The translations under genes and the position numbers were made by a program. The notes under the pieces are model-generated. The model was not told the origin of the DNA. It did not search any database and was given only the letters and a program-made list of their open reading frames with translations. This document shows, in pieces, positions 22,823 to 34,382 of a stretch of 64,000 bases of DNA (position 1 is the stretch's first letter; each line of letters starts with the position of its first letter). The stretch is from Lycorma delicatula (Eukaryota; Arthropoda; Insecta; Hemiptera; Fulgoridae), in assembly GCF_047948215.1 (NCBI RefSeq), contig NC_134458.1, positions 143,302,536 through 143,366,535 of the forward strand. Direction: 5' to 3'.

Positions 22823-25734
22823 TTACACGTCAGACTACGTACATGCGTGCATAGATGCCTTGGTATCTATGCAGATTACTGCTGACATCATGTGCTATGA
22901 TACTTTGTAACCTGATAATACGTAAAATAGAATAAATAATAATATAATTATAAAATTAGTATTAATTATTTTTTATTAAATTAGTGAAGAAAATGAAAAC
23001 AGGCACAAAATTTTCAACAGGCACCTCACTCAATGACTGTAATTACAAACGTTTTCTAAATCCTGATTGTTTTTGATAATTTTTGTCCACACAGGATATT
23101 TTCCTGTATATTTTCGTTAGTCTTGAAAGATAAAGATTCTTAGATATTACGTCTTGTCCTAATACTTTATTTCACATTAATTCCTCTTTTTACAACTTTT
23201 CTTCCTTTTGCTGTATTTTTATTATCATTTAACTTCAATATATTTATGAAATAAATATCATTCCTTCGTTTATTCATCTGTTTTTATGTACAGATAGCAT
23301 CCTATCTTTTAGCTATGTTTTTGTTTGTGCTGTGATAATTTGATTTTATTGTCGAGAAATCTAATTTTAATAATGTAACTTTTTAAAATTATTTTTCCAT
23401 GGAGAAAAACTGGTAAACCACCATTGTTTTATTTTCAAAGATTGAAATAATATTTCATTGGAAATTATTTATGTTTAATATTCTTCTTTTCAAAAGTTTA
23501 TTCAATAACGTTCCACATTTTCAATGTGTACTTTAATTTACTGTTCGTGGTATAATCACGAATAAATCTGCTTAGTTTTTAATTTAATTTCGCGTATTAA
23601 TAATACCTTTCTGCATTAAATTAATTTTATCAGCTCTGCTTCATTTATACATTTTTATTTTATTATTTCTAAATATCAGTAGCTGAGATTGTTTCAAAAA
23701 ATATTACATGGATGAATTTCTGTTCGTTAGATAATTAAAAAAAAAAAAAATACTGAAGTATTTTTCCTTGCAAATATTTCTAGTACAGCTGGTCAGTACA
23801 TTAAAAAAAAAAATGATTGATTTGTTAATGAGAACTATATAAATAAGTATATTTTATTATTATTTAAAATTAAATTATATTATTTAAAATTATTATTTAA
23901 AATTTAAAATTATTATTAAAATTATTATTTAAAATTAAAAAAAATAAAAATAAAATAAAAGTTACTAATTAAGTTCATCCATTTTCTTATTTTTCTATTT
24001 AAATGTATTAAGTTATAAAAATGTCAATATGTCTTCTCAAATGTCTTCCAAAAATTCGTTTTCCTTATGGAATATGCCTTTATTAATAATTATCTGCCTG
24101 AATCATTTCTGTTCAAATGATGCACTAACGTCTTCTACACTATTTTGATTTTTTCTTTTATCAATAAAGCACCTAAGCGTTTTAACAAAAGAACTATTAT
24201 AACAAATATAATATAAGAAAACAACTAGTTGTTTTCTTTTACTAGGTTAAAAATACATTTTTTAAAGAAAAATCATTACCGTGGTTTATAAAATTAATGG
24301 TTTGCATAGATTTTAATTTTATAATTTACAATTGAAATTAGATTTCGCATTAATAAAAATTATTATGTAAATAAATAAATATTTCTATTTTATACATTGT
24401 AAGTAAGTTTCTTATTGAAATATATTTTTAATCATACATGCAAAAAACAAAAACCGCTTCTGTAGACTTGGATTCGTGCCAAGAGTACTTATTCTCAGTT
24501 GGTGGGAAATGGTAGAAAAAATGCGTACAGAATTTTCCTAAGTAGCTTACTCGCCAATAATTTCTCGAGTTTAAACCATTACAGTATTATTCTTATATGG
24601 AAATCGCAGCATGAAAACTCAATTATATTTTATTTTAAAACACATTTGTACCAGTTGTTATTAATATATAAAAAATAATACATGTGTTCATTATTTTATA
24701 GTTGAATTAACGAATAAAATACATGAATTTTTTCTTTAAATTCTATTTATTTTATTTTAAAAAATCCAATCTCTTCGAAAAATCCAAGAATGGAAATATG
24801 TACAATTTTTATTATTATTATTATAATATATATATGTATATATTTAAGAAAGGCTTTTAAAAATAAACTGATATAAAACTTTTTATGTCCGTAAAAATAA
24901 TTTTGTTTGCTACAAAAAGTGAGTGAATCAAAAACTTAATTTTTGTACTTTTCTACATTGAATTTTACACTTTTAGAAAATGAGAAAAGTTTGTATTTAT
25001 TAGAATATTCTAATAGGCTAACGTCTTATTTTTAAAGTTCTTTTTTATTTCAGTTCCGTAGTTTTATTTTTGAACTTATGAAAATGACAATTTCAAATAA
25101 AGTCTCTAAAATACGTTTATTTGATTTTATTGTAGTAAAACGTTTAACTTATAGAAAGTGAAATAAATTTAGTACATATGAACTTACAGATGTATTTTTT
25201 CTTAAAATATCTTCAAACTACAAACAGAAACAGCGTAACTGAGTAATGTATTACATTTTCAGCCAGTTAGTATCTACTAGTAACTAGATGTATTATCTGT
25301 TAATATAAATTATAAATATGAAAATTTATTTTTTTATTTTTCTTTAATTTAATTTTTTTATTAATTAGCCAACAAAATTAGATGAATTACTTGAACATAA
25401 ACAATATCATCAATTTGTTTTTCAGTGTTTTACGAAATTACTTGCTCTAAAGGAGTCCAAAGAGTCAATTAAGCTGTCTATACTCTAAGTAGGTTAAAAT
25501 TGTATAATTTTTTATATTTTAACTCGCGTAAGAGCTTACGAGAAAACGATGGTTTTTTGATGTGGCTGTTTGACAAGGTTTATCCAGTGAAATAGTGGTA
25601 GCTATCCAGTGAAATAAAGAAGTAATATTAAAGACTATTGATTAAGAATTCAAATAGTGTTCCGGAATTTATTCAATAAATTGTAAAGAATTATTTAAAT
25701 AAACAAATTATTTATTAATTTATTTATACAGTAA
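22823..25734. other. Long AT-rich spacer
   Basis: No gene seen over 2.9 kb. Contains simple ATTATTTAAAATT-type repeats at 23860-23960. The only less AT-rich patch (24460-24560) has no motif. Confidence 0.5.
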
Positions 25735-25878
25735 AACAGGCTTACGCTCACTTACAGTTACCGATTGATGATTATGCATTTTTGTAGCATGTGAAAAATG
25801 CCTAACTGACCGATATTTGAAGCCGAGGCCTGCGAATGAAAGGTCGAAACGCTACCACTTTGCTAGGGAGATCGGCAA
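25735..25878 (-). mobile_element. SINE family B, copy 1
   Basis: Minus strand: CCGATCTCCCTAGCAAAGTGGTAGCG (box A-like), CTTTCATTCGCAGGCCTCGG, box B-like GGCTTCAAATAT, then the family body beginning GTTAGGCATTTTTCAC and ending near GTAACTG. tRNA-derived. Confidence 0.7.
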
Positions 25879-25989
25879 TAATAACACTAATAATAGTAAC
25901 AATGAAATTTTAATTATTACTTTTAAATTTTAATAATAATAGTTTGTCAAGTTGAATTAAAATTATTTAAACGACACTATAAGTTTATT

Positions 25990-26128
25990 TTTATGGTTAA
26001 TTCACTGTATACGCTGGAAGATTATGCTTGGGAATATGAAATGGAAATTTTCTACCGTATAAAAAATGTCATGTTCGACTGGAATTCGAACCCGGGTCGC
26101 TACCACTTCACCACGGAGAATATAAATT
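25990..26128 (-). mobile_element. SINE family B, copy 2
   Basis: Minus strand: TTCTCCGTGGTGAAGTGGTAGCG runs straight into CCCGGGTTCGAATTCCAGTCG, so the anticodon-arm part of the head is deleted. The body follows: CATGACATTTTTTATACGG, AATTTCCATTTCATATTCCC, ending GTGAATTAA. Only about 115 bp from copy 1, in the same orientation. Confidence 0.75.
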
Positions 26129-26168
26129 CACTATTTAAGTTTAATAAAATACTTGTCACCGATTTATC

Positions 26169-26170
<2 letters not shown>

Positions 26171-26206
<36 letters not shown>
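26171..26206 (+). repeat. (AAT)12 microsatellite
   Basis: Perfect trinucleotide repeat. Confidence 0.95.
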
Positions 26207-28194
26207 TGACATCATTATTATCCGTAAGATCATTGTAGGTTTCGTCGAAGAAATTGGAAAAGATACACAAACATAATCGTTCCAAGAATCTTTCAACAGT
26301 TCCTTTTTTTACGTTTTCCATGTAATATTTCCCTATCTACCATTCAAATCTCAGTTGAGAAAATCTTTTTCTACAAAATTTCAAAATATCCCCAATGTTA
26401 ACGAAAACATAAACGTGTTTTTTAACCTTGGAGAATCATATTTTTAAATTCCATTAGATTTAAATACGGATGATACGCCGCTGGTATCCCTTATACCCCA
26501 GTAACATGTTCATGTTCTTTAGTATAAGAAATAATTGTGAATGCTATTATAATTTTTGTATCTTTTGTGCAAATTCGGAAATATTAAAAATTAGTTAAAA
26601 AGAAAGTAAATACATTCAATTTTTGTATATTTTAAAATTTAAAGAATAAAGTTTACAATTTATTATTTTTTCTATTCCTTACGTATTTTAACTACAATAA
26701 CTCATTAATGCACACGGTAAACCTTTTATAGATATTATTATCCAGACAGCAATTAATTTTAAAAACTTTTAGCAGTAAAATAAAAAATACGTAGTAGTCA
26801 AATTAACCTCGCTTCTAACTTGCCCCGCTTAAATTCTTTGGACCTTAAATTGAGCGTAAATCAAGAACAACATACCCATCGCCATAAAATTTCACGTGCA
26901 CAATTTCAGATGCACTTCTACAGCATATATAAATTTCAAAGAAATTGATCTTATAGTTTTGGAGGTTTTCGAACCACAAAAGTTTATACATAGGCTTATA
27001 AATAAATAAATATGAAGAAGCCTGAATTTATGTGAATGGTATTTTCGTATTACTCGTATCTCAAAACGTAAAGAAAATTCATTTTAACCCCCTCGCTCAC
27101 ACCATGAAACCGGAAATACGAGTAATACCGTATTTTTCTTCGAAAAGTTGTTAAAAATTATTTCTTCTATTTACCAGCGTGACCCAAAAGGAAAGAATTT
27201 ACTTTAGGCTTGCATTTTACAAATCGAAGTAAAAGAAAAAAGTCTTATAAACCATTAGTTTGAAAAAGTTTTGTTTTTTCAATTATGTTCTGTTAAGAAT
27301 TTTTTTGCTAACATTTAACAACCAGTTCAGCCGCTATATGAATAAAAGCTTCTATAAATCTTAGACTTTTGTCGAATTACCCGATTTTCCATCCATCAGA
27401 ATATACTGATTTCCGCTCTGTACATGGTCCGTATGAGTAGAGATTGAACTATATAAAAAGTTAGCTATTAAAAGGGGGAAAAGGGTCGGTAACGTTCCTA
27501 TATATTTGATAACGTTCCGTAAAAATAGATTCTTTTTTATCCACATCATTTAGATATCATGGAGACTGGTGTACAGCTATTTATACAGTTAAAGCATTTA
27601 AAGAAAATTAGCAATAGTTGTGTGGCTGCAAAACCACTGGTTTCAATACCACTTTAGTATTTACCGAAATGAAACGAAGCTTTCATCTTTAAAGTCCGGC
27701 ATAGAATTTTGAAGAAAATGGTTTAAAATTTTGAACAAGAACCTTTCGAAAAATTAAAGAATTAACCAAATCTTCTGTCCGTTTCGTTTGTCAAATGCTG
27801 AAGTTTGTATGATCGTTTTTTATAAGGAATTGCATATGCATCCATACAAAATTTAACCGTTGTAGGAATTAAAAATTGCCGATTGAATCAGTAGCTTGAC
27901 CTCTTGCCACCATCTTTTAAATAGTAAAGGCGTTATTCATAATGTTGTTAATGAGTAATTAATTGTATTTGCGATTATGTTGATTTGTGAACTGACAATA
28001 GAAAAAAAAAAGCTTCCGGTATTAGACAACAAAAATTCTAATGCATCTAAAACCGCTGACCGTACTGAAATCATCGTTTAAAATGAAATAGTATCCTCTA
28101 AAATAATCGATCCATTCGAAGAGAATGATGGGAATACTGTTACTAGATGCAGATATTTGATTTATTGGATAGCAGTTATTTGATGGAATATAGG
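26207..28194. other. Spacer, no gene assigned
   Basis: Somewhat less AT-rich around 26800-27200. ORF 27361-27549 (minus) has no motif. No repeat family border seen. Confidence 0.45.
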
Positions 28195-28622
28195 CTGACT
28201 TGGTTCGTGGTGTAACCTATAATGTCTGGCAAGATAGGTGGCTGGCTGGGGAGGCGGCAGCCTGGACGAGGATCCTGATATCGGACCTGCGATTGTGGTG
28301 TTTAAGAAAGTTTGATGATCTCGACTACTACACTACACAAATATTCACAGGTCATGAGAACTTTAGAAGCTATCTACATCGCATTGGGAGGCGTGCTACA
28401 CCCAAGTATATGTTCTGCACAGATCACGACACTGTCAACCATACCTTGTTTCAGTGCCCTGAATGGGAAAAACATAGGAGTCGTGCAGGGATTCCCGGCT
28501 TGATACCTGCATCCTTACTGTCTCACCTAATTGCCTCTGCAGCCCGTTGGGATGCATTCATCATCTTTTCCCGGACGGTGCTTCGAGCTAAAGATGATGA
28601 GGAGCGGAGAAGGGGCTTCTAG
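28195..28622 (+). pseudogene. R1-like retrotransposon ORF2 C-terminus (5'-truncated)
   Basis: Open from about 28200 to the TAG at 28620-28622. It reads VWQDRWLAGEAAAWTRILISDL, DYYTTQIFTGHENFRSYLHR, then the CCHC block (MFCTDHDTVNHTLFQCPEW: C...H...C with the first Cys of the pair replaced) and ends ERRRGF. These are the region between RT and the terminal zinc motif of R1-clade ORF2: W-Q-x-R-W, W-T-R-x-L-I-x-D-L, Y-Y-x-T-Q-x-F-T-G-H. The RT and endonuclease domains are missing because coding similarity begins abruptly at about 28195, typical of 5' truncation during target-primed reverse transcription. The surviving frame is free of stops, so the insertion may be fairly young. Related to the element at 1-641. 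Confidence 0.85.
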
Positions 28623-29131
28623 CGGGAGGCGTTGAACAGAAGGCTGTCCAACACCTCCCGCTAAGGAGCTGTAAGGACTGGTTCCAGTCCTCACAGATGG
28701 TACGTCTTGGTGTGCCAGCCATGATGATGATCAGGTGGGGACTCCATACATGACATGTACTGCTATGACAATTCTCTGTCGTGATGACGGTCTTCAGAAC
28801 CCAACATCCAATAAGGGGGAATTAAGACCAGAATCCCAAGAAATGACAGAATTTCTTGGGGACTCCTCATTTGAGGCATAAAGCGCAGACAAGGCCGAGA
28901 CCCGGCTTTCGGCGGGGGATAAAGGTTGCAGCATTGCTAGATCCGGAGTCTCCTCGCTGAGGGTTAGAGGCTGGCACAGTATAAAAATCAAACCGGCGGG
29001 CCGACTTGCTTGCCAGATGTTCATCTGGTGGGTGGGAAGGCCCATTAGAGTTAAAGGACACTCCACTTGGCTGAGTTGTATTTAGTTGTGGGTCTGGCCC
29101 AGTGGAGGGGATAATAAAAATTAATAAAAAA
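28623..29131 (+). mobile_element. 3' UTR and tail of the 28-kb R1-like element
   Basis: GC-rich 3' UTR of about 500 bp ending in an A/T-rich tail (29111-29131). A hairpin lies just before the tail, with arms CTCCACTTGGC (29061-29071) and GCCCAGTGGAG (29097-29107), one mismatch. Blocks AACCGGCGGGCCGAC and GTGGGAAGGCCC match the first element's 3' UTR. Confidence 0.8.
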
Positions 29132-30569
29132 GTTATCTGATGGTAAATTAATAGTTCTATTTACTTCGATCGAGATTGTGTTTTAGTTTTATCTAGGTAA
29201 CATACAGTGGTCGTCGTTGTAATTTATAGCAATGAACGGCTTTGAGTCTCCCTGTTATCATGGCATTTCCAACCAAGTTTTTATTATTAAACAACTTGTT
29301 CAATCAAGATATCATGTGGGCTTCTTTATTGTATAAATAGTGTTGTAAGATCCATACCGCTTCACATAAAGCTATTTATTTGAGAATGTTAAAGCTATTT
29401 ATTTAAAATCTTATTAGAATTAATAAATAGTTAACTTTGAAATAACAATCTACATTAATTATTTTAAATATTGTTTAAACGATCATAAATGCATTAAAAT
29501 GTAAATTACAATGTAATAATATTCAATATTATATAATAATATTACAAAGTATAAAATACGTAAATAATGAATAACAATTTAATCCTATATGCTTTGTTTA
29601 CTATTTATTATGTATCCGGCAGCTTATAGAACAGTGAACTAGCTGATCAATCCAAATGTGAAGCGAGAATTGTGTAAGCCTATACATTTTATAATAAAAA
29701 CAATTTTAAACTGTTGCGCACTAAGTAATTAATTTTTTTTTAATGATTAATCCATTGCAGATGATCTTGTACTGATTGTTAAACAAAAAAAGACGTTTGC
29801 TTTTAATAATAAAATAACAGATCATTAATATTAAACATTAAACAGTAACAATAAGTTCTTTCGGCAAAAATAAACCTGATAGAATTATTAGAGCGATGTT
29901 CTTTTAAAATGGATTTTATTCTGTTACGATAAAGACATAAATTTCATTGTAATATTTTATTTTACTGTACATTTCCTACACGGTTGAATAATTTTATTTA
30001 ATGATTTTTTAAATTATGTTGCATATAAAGTAATTTCTACTCATATAACTTCTATATTTCTAAGTACAATAATTTTTATTTGTTTCTTTAAAATAATATC
30101 TTAGGTTATTATACAATGGTTTTTAATTTAAATATGTGTTAATCTACAAATTGTATTTAACTTGTTCTCCTTTTAAGCTATATTATCCTTCAATACTAAT
30201 GTAAGACGCGATTACATGATATTTTTTACTAAAACAAATCTGATGTGGCCACCACATGACGTCCTCGTACGACTGTTAAATTATATATACACATTTCTAA
30301 AAAAATGAATAGTAGATAAAATTTTATTTCATTAATAACTTATTGAATTCTAATTTATCTTAATTTTTTTTTTACAATCAGAGGTTAATAATTAAATTAA
30401 TAATTAAATCAAACATGAACTATATTTATACAATTATAAATATTTCAATATACAATACAATAATAACAATTACAATTAATATACAATATATTATTACCGA
30501 AACCAATATGTCATCTGTGACCATATTATTTTTCCTGAACATCAACAAATTGTTTAAGTTTATTTATTT
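29132..30569. other. AT-rich spacer
   Basis: No gene seen. Confidence 0.5.
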
Positions 30570-30752
30570 TTAATTTGATTCTAATGTCTTAAGATCTACT
30601 GCTAATTCAGAGTGTTGCCCTTCGTCCACATTAAATTCATTTTCATCAATAAATTTAGGATACCTATAACTTTTAATCATATACTGTAGTGGGCTACCCT
30701 TATACAATATTTGATTATTATTTGAATTTAATAGATATATTCCTTGTACCAC
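30570..30752 (-). CDS. Unrecognised 60-codon ORF beside repeat R-C
   Basis: Begins MVQGIYLLNSNNNQILYK and ends ...LAVDLKTLESN with a normal-looking mix of charged and hydrophobic residues, unlike the low-complexity ORFs of the spacers (it contains YRYPKFIDENEFNVDEGQHSE). It lies just past the point where the two R-C copies stop matching. I do not recognise it. It could be part of a larger mobile element whose remainder is lost, or chance. Confidence 0.25.
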   Translation of the reverse strand: MVQGIYLLNSNNNQILYKGSPLQYMIKSYRYPKFIDENEFNVDEGQHSELAVDLKTLESN

Positions 30753-30807
30753 TTTAGTTACACTTTCTTTTTTATTTACATGCGTTAACCTTTCTTTCGA
30801 AAAACAA

Positions 30808-31583
30808 TACGATTTCTAAATTATAATTTTTAATTAATATTAAATAATCAGAGATTTCACAAACTCTATACATATACACTTATGTAATAATGCCTGTTAA
30901 ATTACATATACACATTTTTATAAGTACATAAAATTTTATTTCACTAATAACTTCTGATTTTTTTTTGTTATTGAATTATTTATTGTAAAAGTTTTTTTGC
31001 AATCACGGGTTAATAATTATTAATAAATCAATATATTTAATTGCAAAAAAGGTAAAAATAATAAATTAAAAAAAAAACTTACAAAAATAAAACAGGAGGT
31101 AAGTCTGATTCGAACTGATGTGCCTTCCCCTATAGAACCAAATATTTCATTAATTAAAATTTCATTTGGCTATAACTCTGAAACAAGTGAAAATAAGTAC
31201 CATTTGTGATGTATCGTTGAAAAGCTCTCAATGATGGCCTATTACTGTAGTTAAGAAAAAGTCCAAACTCCAATTTTTTGGGATTTTGGACTTTTTTGGA
31301 TACTTTTGGTTCAGTCTATTGTAATCAAAAGCGGAGGTGCCCAACTAGATGTTAGAACAGTCCTAAATCCAAAATTTTAATATTCTACGGCTAATTGTTT
31401 TTGAGTTATCCTTTTGATATGTACCTACGTACATATATACATACATACGTACGTTCAGACGTCACGCCGAAATTAGCCGAAATGGATTCAGGGATGGTTA
31501 AAATGAATATTACTGTTGAAATTTGAAAACCGAAATTTTTCGCGATCACAATATTTCTTTTATTTCGTACAAGGAAGTAAAAA
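30808..31583 (-). mobile_element. Repeat R-C, copy 1 (minus orientation)
   Basis: Reverse-complement copy of 42584-43249. In element orientation it starts TTTTTACTTCCTTGTACGAA with a terminal hairpin (ACTTCCTTGTAC... against GTACAAGGAAGT-like arm), then ATTGTGATCGCGAAAAATTTCG. It continues with a TACGTACGTATGTATG block, a CTCAAAAACAATTAGCCGTAG block and a long stretch ending in GTTCGAATCAGACTTAC (box B-like) and AATAAATCAAT...CACGGGTTAATAATT. About 70 bp near 30860-30940 are extra relative to copy 2. No coding capacity; class unknown. Confidence 0.75.
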
Positions 31584-31792
31584 TTATTTTAAGAAATTAG
31601 TAACTTAAAAATTACTGTTTTACGGTCTTACCCATAGAGCTTTCTCTAAAACGAATTTTTTAAACAAATTTTATCGTCAATTTTTACAATATTGAATAAA
31701 TGCTAATTTTAACAAATATATTTATTGAAAAAAAAATAACATGTCTAAATTTACTATTAGTTTTAAATTTAAGAAATTTAATAATTATGCTA

Positions 31793-31794
<2 letters not shown>

Positions 31795-31847
<53 letters not shown>
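31795..31847 (+). repeat. (AAT)n microsatellite
   Basis: About 17 perfect ATA/AAT units. Confidence 0.95.
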
Positions 31848-31997
31848 TCTACACTGATTATAAATGTCGAAAAATATGAATAACCGTAATTTTTAGAATA
31901 TTTTTCTGAAAATGGTTTTACTGCTAATAATCGGGTGGTAAATAAATAAATTATCTTGTCACAAAATATTTGTTTTATTTTGTTGTAAAACAAAAAT

Positions 31998-32032
31998 TTA
32001 CAGTCGGTTTCTCCTGACGAAACCCTAAGTAA
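31998..32032 (-). mobile_element. Fragment of a jockey-type 3' UTR hairpin
   Basis: Plus-strand GGTTTC (32006-32011), loop TCCTGAC, GAAACC (32019-32024), followed by CTAAGTAA. It matches the 3' UTR hairpin of the minus-strand jockey element at 45666-45682 in position, loop and flanks but with different stem bases. Confidence 0.5.
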
Positions 32033-32104
32033 TATGTTAAAATATCACATGAAAGAGGACACGTAATATATATTTTTTTTTGTAGGCAAATTTAAAGGAG
32101 TCCG

Positions 32105-32862
32105 TTATATAAAATAATAAACAATGATAGGGCCAGTCCTGCACACGACTTTTCTGCGGAACGGACGATGTGACCATCGTCTCATATGCTGACAATACAG
32201 CCATCCTAGCCGTTGTCGAGGACTCGCACCTGGCCTCAACGAAACTACAATCGATGTTAGACCTGATCGGCGAGTGGCTAGCAAAATGTAGGATAAGAGT
32301 AAAAAAAAAAAAAAAGTCAAATCATATTACGTTTGCTTTGAGGAGAGGTGAATGTTCCGAAATCCATCAGGACAGGGTCGTCATTCCGTACTCTGACTGA
32401 ATTGTATATCTTGGGTTCCACCTTGATCGTCTTTTAACGTAGAAATATTACGTTAAAGGGAAAAGGAAGGAATTTACACCAAGTATAAGAGGCTGTATAG
32501 GTTGTAGGTAGGAACTTGCATTTGTCCAATAAACTTTTGTTATGCAAGGTGATTATAAAACCGGTTTGGACGTATGGCATGCAGCTATGGGTACGACATA
32601 CAAAAGTAATGTCGAGATTATACAAGGTTTTTAGAACAAGTTGGGAAGATCCATTGCAGAGACACCGTGGTTTTCTCGGAATGAGGAAATTCACGATTAT
32701 CTTGGATTGCCTTATCGGTTCGGTTAAAGTTACAGACAGCGATTGGACAATCGAGTGAACTTAGTTAATCTCCTAGACAGCAGTGAAGACATCCGGTGAC
32801 TGAAACGCCAACACTTGCTGGACTTGGTATATCTGAGTGTCCCTTGATCTGGTTGGGTATTA
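32105..32862 (+). pseudogene. Jockey-type RT C-terminal half
   Basis: Plus strand: a GPVLHTTFLRNGR-like start, then VTIVSYADNTAILAVVED. This is the RT active-site motif C, normally F/Y-A-D-D, here YADN, so the second catalytic Asp is lost. It continues with STKLQSMLDLIGEWLAKCRI, SNHITFALRRGECSEI, V.IPYSD, YLGFHLDRLLT, then NKLLLCKVIIKPVWTYGMQLW, RSIAETPWFSRNEEIHDYLGLP and VNLVNLLDSSEDIR, ending in LKRQHLLDL. The order matches jockey ORF2. At least four frame changes and several stops. The 5' border lies near 32100; ORF1, endonuclease and the RT fingers are missing, as in a 5'-truncated copy. The A-run in KKKKK (32301-32314) marks one frameshift site. Confidence 0.9.
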
Positions 32863-33406
32863 GATATGTGATAAACGCATTTTTCAAGCATTAGTGAGGA
32901 GTCTAGCACCGTTCTATTTGTTTCTGTGAACCTATTATGCTAATACTTTTTTATCTCTGTCATTTTGTAATAACGTTGTGGATTCCTTTTTGGGTTTGTT
33001 TTGTTTTTGTCTATTGTAATCTCTTGAATCTTTATGATCTGATTCCAGTTAATGCAAGTGTGATTACTTATATAGGCTTTTAATGTATATCAAGTTTATT
33101 TATACATGTTCGTTTTATTAAGGGTGTATGCTGGAAACCTCTCTTCACGTGCTTTTTCTGATACAATTTACTTGTGTTTCCTAAATCGAAACCGGCTGTA
33201 AACAATCATTGTAACAAGATGTGCAAGATAAAAATAATTTAACGGGAAATATTTCATGAATTTTTTTTCAGCCTTCGATTTTTAAATTTAGCAATTTCTA
33301 TGACTAGTCAAATCAAAAAAAATGTCAAGAGGTTCATAAATAATCCTTCTATAGAAATAAAGATTTTTTTGAGATTAAACCAAAAATTCTCAGCACAATT
33401 ATATCC

Positions 33407-33408
<2 letters not shown>

Positions 33409-33454
<46 letters not shown>
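33409..33454 (+). repeat. (TA)n microsatellite
   Basis: About 23 TA units. Confidence 0.95.
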
Positions 33455-33460
<6 letters not shown>

Positions 33461-33814
33461 TATGTTTTTTTAGGGGAATATTTTTCTGTTAGCTGTAATT
33501 CTTTTCTTTAAATATTATTTTTCGATTGGAACAAATGAAAAGAATGTATTTATTAGATATAATTTAGTAGTTTTCAAACAGCTTTAATTCCTTGAATAGT
33601 TTCGTTTTGAAATGTTGTCAGGCATGAGTTTAAAAGGATGATGGGTTAATTGAGAATTTATCGTTTTATTAACTGCAACGTGTTGTTATGGAAGCCTCAT
33701 TTTAATTTTTCTAATATCGTTGAATGATAATAAATTGTATTATTGTATTATTATGGGAGGATTGTATTTAGATTGTGTTAAGTTCAGTAAGCGATTAGTT
33801 CTCTACTGGTTTAG

Positions 33815-33815
<1 letters not shown>

Positions 33816-33880
<65 letters not shown>

Positions 33881-33914
33881 GCACGCACGCACGAGCGCAC
33901 ACGCACACGCACGC
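33816..33914 (+). repeat. (CA)n grading into (GCAC)n
   Basis: About 30 CA units (33816-33876), then GCAC/GCACG variants to 33914, then ATATATAT. Confidence 0.95.
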
Positions 33915-34382
33915 AAATATATATATATACACATACACTAGAGTTAACTTGACAATTCTATTTCATATTTTTAAGCCTACACATTATATATTTTATTCGA
34001 TATCCATTATGTTTATTAATTATCCACTGAACTCGCGGACATATAAAAATATTTTAGGTACGGTACTTTCTTGGTGCAAACCAAAAAGCGTTTACAAACT
34101 TTTGCCATCCAAATATTGGATGCCAGAAAATTTATCGACAAGAGTTCAAATAAATTTCCTGCTGCCATAAACGACAAAACGTTTCATTAGAGAAACGTTG
34201 ATGAAAGTTTTTATACTAGGATGGAATTATATTATTGCAATTTTTTTTTTTTTTTTGAGGTTTTTAGGGGCATCGACTACTTTGGTCATTAGCCCCATCC
34301 CACTTCAAAAGAAAAAATAAAAAAGGTTCAATAATTCACATTATCATGAAAAATGTTCAAAATTTCACATTCTTCTATAATT

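Larger units (their letters stand above)
32863..34240. other. Spacer with two microsatellites
   Basis: No gene seen. ORF 33949-34170 has no motif. Microsatellites at 33409-33454 and 33816-33914 are listed separately. Confidence 0.5.

Noticed and set aside
22849..22872. GCATAGAT/ATCTATGC hairpin.
   Set aside because: Eight-base arms in AT-rich DNA are too easily reached by chance and nothing nearby supports a function.
33720..33941. 73-codon ORF with a His-Thr repeat.
   Set aside because: Translation of the (CA)n microsatellite.
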